14,321 nt of DNA from Caryophanales bacterium (lineage in GTDB: Bacteria > Bacillota > Bacilli > Exiguobacteriales > Exiguobacteriaceae), in assembly GCA_902362975.1 (NCBI GenBank), contig CABIYO010000058.1, forward strand, positions 1 to 14,321, read 5' to 3'. A model generated the notes under the pieces. The model made no database searches and was not told where the DNA came from. It was given only the letters and a program-made list of their open reading frames with translations. Below, piece after piece: positions 11,616-14,321 of this stretch. Numbering within the stretch: position 1 is the first letter of the stretch; each line of letters opens with the position of its first letter. A program made the translations under genes and the position numbers.

Positions 11616-13613
11616 TTACTGCTCTTTGCGTTTTCGCTTCCTTGATACATACCAGAGACCACCGATTACAGCGAGTGCCGCACCACCGGCAACAGCGTAC
11701 TTGCTGTAATCTGGGCGACGTTCGGTTACGACTAGTGTCGAGAGTGGAGCGACCGTCATATGACGGTCCTCGACTTGACGTGGTGCCGTCAGATTAACGG
11801 TATGATCTTCTACGTTCACCTCGAACTTGCCAGACGGAAGTTTGACCTCGACCGCCTCCTCGAGTGCGTTATGGTATACGATATGTCGCTCTACATATCC
11901 TTCTACATGACGGCTCAATTCAAATGCAATCACACCTTCTGCTTCATCAAAGAAACGTAAGTGTTTTCGAATCTGTTCCGTGTTCTCGAGTCGGAAGAGC
12001 GGATATTGCTTCCGTAGGCGCAAGAGACCTTTCACATATTCCACGCTTGGCGCTTCTTGCTCCGCCCGGTTCCAATCCAGACAGTTGATGACCTCGCCTG
12101 AATTAAAGCTATTCTCATCCCCGTTTTTTGTCCGGAAGAACTCCTGTCCACTGTGAAGGAATGGAATCCCTTGACTTAGAAGCACAATCGATGTCGCCAA
12201 ACGGTGGCGACGGCGACGTGTCGTCTCATCATCTTCCGGATTCGTCACAGATAACTTGTCCCAAAGTGTCAAATTGTCATGACATTCCACATAGTTGACG
12301 ACTTGGTTCGGCTCATCGGCGAAACTTTGGCTCGTGATTCCACCAGCAATCCCTCGTTTCACGTCTGCTGTCATGTCCGTGTTGCCACTCACCCAGCCCG
12401 GTAAGTCTTCGATGAAGACGTCTCCGCGGACAGCGTCTCGAATCCCATCATTGAATTGGGCGATGCGTGGCATCTTATGCGCATTATGTTGATTCGCTTT
12501 TTTACGAACCGGGAGCGGCGTGTCCAAGTCCCAGCCTTCCCCGATGACGAGAATCGATGGGTCGACACGGTCAAGCGCCTTCCGAATCTGATTCATCGTT
12601 TTGACGTCATGGAGCCCCATCAAATCGAAGCGGAACCCGTCAATCATGAATTCTTTCGCCCAGTACGTGACACACTCGACCATGAGCTTACGCATCATCG
12701 CACGCTCGGATGCCGTGTCATTCCCACATGCCGAACCATCCGCGAGTGTCCCGTCTTCATTCAAGCGATAATAATAGTCCGGGACGAATTGACCGAGCGG
12801 GGTCGTCAACGCATCGTACGTATGATTGAAAACGACGTCCATGATGACCCGGATGCCTCGGTCATGAAGTGCCTGAATCATTGCTTTGAGTTCAATGATA
12901 CGCGTCGCCGGATCATCTGCCGACGAGGCATACGATCCTTCGACCGCAAAGTAATGAACCGGATCGTAACCCCAGTTATAGTTGTCTTCCCCTTCACGTG
13001 ACTCATTCACCGATCCGTAGTCAAAGAACGGCATCAATTGAAGATGCGTGATTCCGAGCGAGGTGATGTAATCAAGTCCGGTCGGGTAACCGCTCGTGGT
13101 CGTCGTACCCGTCTCGGTCATCCCTAAGAACTTCCCACGGTGCGTCACCCCACTCTCTGGGTGACTCGTCAAATCACGTACGTGGGCTTCATAGATGACC
13201 GCCTCTTGTGAAGAATTGAATAGCGGACGTTCTTTGATCCAATGGTCCGGGTTCAAGGATGCCGGGTTGAGCAGGCATCCTCGTTTCCCGTTCACTCCGA
13301 CGACTTTCGCATACGGATCGAGCGACTCTACTTTTTTCCCATCAATCAGCGCTTCAAATACATAAAATCGACCTTCGAATAAGGCACGGTCGAGTTCGAT
13401 CACCCACGTCCCCTTTTCAGCTGGCTCGAGCTCGAGTCGTTCAAACTTACGGGCACGGGCTGTTCGATATAACTTGACCGACATCTGTTCTGCTACCGGA
13501 GACCAGACGCGGAGTCGAATCTGCTCCCCTTTGAACGTCACCCCTAGGTCTTTCCCGTGATAGGCAACGTGATCTAGGTCTGCATGTGTGTGTTGATCCA
13601 TTGTACGTTCCAT
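11616..13613 (-). CDS. Type I pullulanase (GH13) with a C-terminal membrane anchor
   Basis: The 665-residue enzyme should cleave alpha-1,6 branches of pullulan, glycogen or limit dextrins. A CBM48-like beta domain occupies about 25-115. The type I pullulanase signature YNWGYDP is at 212-218. GH13 regions follow: DVVFNHT (259-265), DGFRFD with nucleophile D330, VIGEGWD with acid/base E359 and VECHDN with D446. There is no signal peptide, so the catalytic domain is predicted cytoplasmic, like Bacillus AmyX. Unusually, the C-terminus adds a hydrophobic helix (about 639-656, AVAGGAALAVIGGLWYV) followed by RKRKRK. This is a tail anchor with positive-inside charge, and no LPxTG motif precedes it. 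The ATG at 13613 follows AAGGAG at 7 bases. An extended -10 promoter (TGTTATAAT) lies just upstream, overlapping the divergent yajQ promoter. Confidence 0.94.
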   Translation of the reverse strand: MERTMDQHTHADLDHVAYHGKDLGVTFKGEQIRLRVWSPVAEQMSVKLYRTARARKFERLELEPAEKGTWVIELDRALFEGRFYVFEALIDGKKVESLDPYAKVVGVNGKRGCLLNPASLNPDHWIKERPLFNSSQEAVIYEAHVRDLTSHPESGVTHRGKFLGMTETGTTTTSGYPTGLDYITSLGITHLQLMPFFDYGSVNESREGEDNYNWGYDPVHYFAVEGSYASSADDPATRIIELKAMIQALHDRGIRVIMDVVFNHTYDALTTPLGQFVPDYYYRLNEDGTLADGSACGNDTASERAMMRKLMVECVTYWAKEFMIDGFRFDLMGLHDVKTMNQIRKALDRVDPSILVIGEGWDLDTPLPVRKKANQHNAHKMPRIAQFNDGIRDAVRGDVFIEDLPGWVSGNTDMTADVKRGIAGGITSQSFADEPNQVVNYVECHDNLTLWDKLSVTNPEDDETTRRRRHRLATSIVLLSQGIPFLHSGQEFFRTKNGDENSFNSGEVINCLDWNRAEQEAPSVEYVKGLLRLRKQYPLFRLENTEQIRKHLRFFDEAEGVIAFELSRHVEGYVERHIVYHNALEEAVEVKLPSGKFEVNVEDHTVNLTAPRQVEDRHMTVAPLSTLVVTERRPDYSKYAVAGGAALAVIGGLWYVSRKRKRKEQ

Positions 13614-13640
13614 CTCTTCACTCCTTCACTGCTTCAAATC

Positions 13641-13656
13641 TGCTATCATTATAACA
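13641..13656. promoter_or_regulatory. Overlapping divergent extended -10 promoters for the pullulanase gene and yajQ
   Basis: On the plus strand TGC-TATCAT (13641-13649) and on the minus strand TGT-TATAAT (13656-13648) are both extended -10 boxes. Their hexamers share two bases (13648-13649). Neither has a good -35 at 17 bases. The spacing to both start codons is suitable (about 33-35 bases). Confidence 0.5.
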
Positions 13657-13681
13657 AAACCACACAAAGGATGGATGAAAC

Positions 13682-14173
13682 ATGGCAAAAGACAATTCTT
13701 TCGATATCGTGTCAGAAATGAATCTCGAAGAAGTGAAGAATGCGATTCAAATCGCGGAGAAGGAAATTTTGAACCGTTACGACTTCAAAGGCTCAAAAAG
13801 CGAGATGTCGCTCGACAACGGCGACCTCGTCCTCATCTCGGATGACGACTATAAGCTCGAGCAATTAAAAGACGTCTTGGTCACGAAATTGATCAAGCGC
13901 GGTGTCCCGACAAAAAACCTCGACTATCAAAAAGTAGAGAACGCACTCGGCGGCACAGTTCGCCAACGTGTGAAACTAAAGAGCGGAATCGACAAAGATG
14001 ACGCGAAAAAAATCAACAACGCCATCAAAGAATCAAAATTAAAAGTCAAATCGCAAATTCAAGACGATCAAATCCGAGTGACGGGGAAATCGCGTGACGA
14101 TCTTCAAGCCGTCATGCAGCTCGTTCGTGAGCTCGATTTGTCCGTTGATGCCCAATTCACGAACTTCCGATGA
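13682..14173 (+). CDS. yajQ: YajQ-family nucleotide-binding protein
   Basis: The 163-residue protein has the full YajQ length and features. It opens [21 protein letters not shown], with a basic/aromatic NRYDFKGS segment at about 31-38. The middle carries [24 protein letters not shown] and KKINNAIK, and it ends [13 protein letters not shown] (VDAQFTNFR). It has two small alpha/beta domains and is cytoplasmic. YajQ proteins bind RNA or nucleotides, and some bind cyclic di-GMP. Whether this one does cannot be read from the sequence. The ATG at 13682 follows AAAGGATGG. Its TGA overlaps the ATG of a metallophosphoesterase gene (ATGA), so the two formed a coupled pair before the downstream gene was broken. 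Confidence 0.93.
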   Translation: MAKDNSFDIVSEMNLEEVKNAIQIAEKEILNRYDFKGSKSEMSLDNGDLVLISDDDYKLEQLKDVLVTKLIKRGVPTKNLDYQKVENALGGTVRQRVKLKSGIDKDDAKKINNAIKESKLKVKSQIQDDQIRVTGKSRDDLQAVMQLVRELDLSVDAQFTNFR

Positions 14174-14265
14174 AACTCGCCATCATCAGTGACCCGCACG
14201 GTTCGTTTGATGATTTAACAGAAGGAGGCGAGAATTCTCCCTCCTCTAAGCGTCTCGGGGCGTAG
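14170..14265 (+). pseudogene. Metallophosphoesterase gene, interrupted after about 16 codons
   Basis: ATG at 14170 overlaps the yajQ stop and opens [16 protein letters not shown], the N-terminal strand and first metal-binding motif (D-x-H, here SDPHG) of YfcE/MJ0936-type phosphoesterases. From about 14220 the frame leaves the family pattern (TEGGENSPSSKRLGA) and stops at TAG 14263-14265. The change coincides with the start of a strongly structured GC-rich segment that looks like a transposon end. The remainder of the gene should lie beyond the insertion, outside the window. With only the first motif left, the fragment cannot be active. Confidence 0.65.
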
Positions 14266-14321
14266 CCCAGCGTAGGTGGGAGATGAATCGCCCGGTCCAA
14301 AACTCTTCTCCCCCTGTGACA
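14220..14321 (-). mobile_element. Structured end of an IS200/IS605-like element, running out of the window
   Basis: From about 14220 the sequence holds a compound inverted repeat. GGCGA and TCTCCC (14227-14231, 14236-14241) pair with GGGAGA and TCGCC (14278-14283, 14288-14292) around 4-base internal loops, and an inner GGGC-TAC-GCCC hairpin can form on the minus strand. On the minus strand GGCGATTCATCTCCCACC followed by GGGAGAATTCTCGCC resembles right ends found behind tnpB genes, so tnpB would lie beyond base 14321 on the minus strand. Against this, the left flank TTTAAC (14214-14219) resembles the target next to a left end of IS605. Orientation is therefore uncertain. No coding sequence of the element is visible. 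Confidence 0.55.

Noticed and set aside
11616..11700. Pullulanase C-terminus as a sortase cell-wall signal
   Set aside because: A hydrophobic helix and basic tail are present, but no LPxTG-like motif precedes them and the protein lacks a signal peptide. A membrane tail anchor is more likely.
12456..13001. A 181-codon plus-strand open frame inside the pullulanase gene
   Set aside because: It is antisense to the GH13 catalytic regions and its composition is that of a shadow frame. No start signals were seen.

Overview
The window looks like chromosomal DNA of a low-to-mid-GC Bacillota, most likely an Exiguobacterium-like member of the Bacillales. The grounds are strong GGAGG-type ribosome binding sites, Bacillus-type protein families (YwiC, YitT, YycC, a YdfJ-like MMPL protein, AmyX-like type I pullulanase, YajQ), and compact genes closed by hairpin-plus-T terminators. 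The genus is inferred from overall character, because no marker gene is present. I see no tRNA, rRNA or CRISPR array.

Layout. Bases 1-100 are the 3' end of an IS30-family transposase. 104-1735 hold an AgcS-type sodium:alanine/glycine symporter with its terminator, promoter and leader hairpin (minus strand). 1731-5096 form a sulfane-sulfur (persulfide) module: a minus-strand pair made of a single-domain rhodanese and an 821-residue CoA-disulfide-reductase/rhodanese/TusA/DsrE fusion, divergent from a CsoR-family regulator whose key residues (Cys34, Asn59, Cys63) are those of the persulfide sensor CstR. Two related 16-bp ATAC-N8-GTAT sites lie on the two divergent promoters. 5164-5850 hold a YbjN-like protein gene and a 54-codon small gene, with YwiC convergent to them.

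6630-7320 is the most unusual stretch. A compact 417-bp, ORF-poor element with IS200/IS605-like ends and a large predicted multi-branched RNA sits inside a small membrane-protein gene. Removing the element joins the two gene pieces in frame. 7381-10399 carry YitT (with a possibly regulated leader) and an MMPL/RND-like transporter. 10466-11613 carry an unrecognised 266-aa protein and YycC. 11616-13613 encode a type I pullulanase that ends in a C-terminal membrane anchor. Divergent from it is yajQ (13682-14173), whose stop codon overlaps the start of a metallophosphoesterase gene. That gene breaks off after about 16 codons at the structured end of another IS200/IS605-like element, which runs out of the window.

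How it fits together. The clearest functional unit is the CstR-like regulator with its rhodanese and four-domain fusion: it should sense persulfides and derepress enzymes that shuttle and reduce sulfane sulfur. Several terminators are packed into coding sequence, three of them over their own gene's stop codon and one antisense inside ywiC. Mobile-element ends lie at both window edges and in the middle, so this is a region with repeated insertion, and the edges may be assembly breakpoints.
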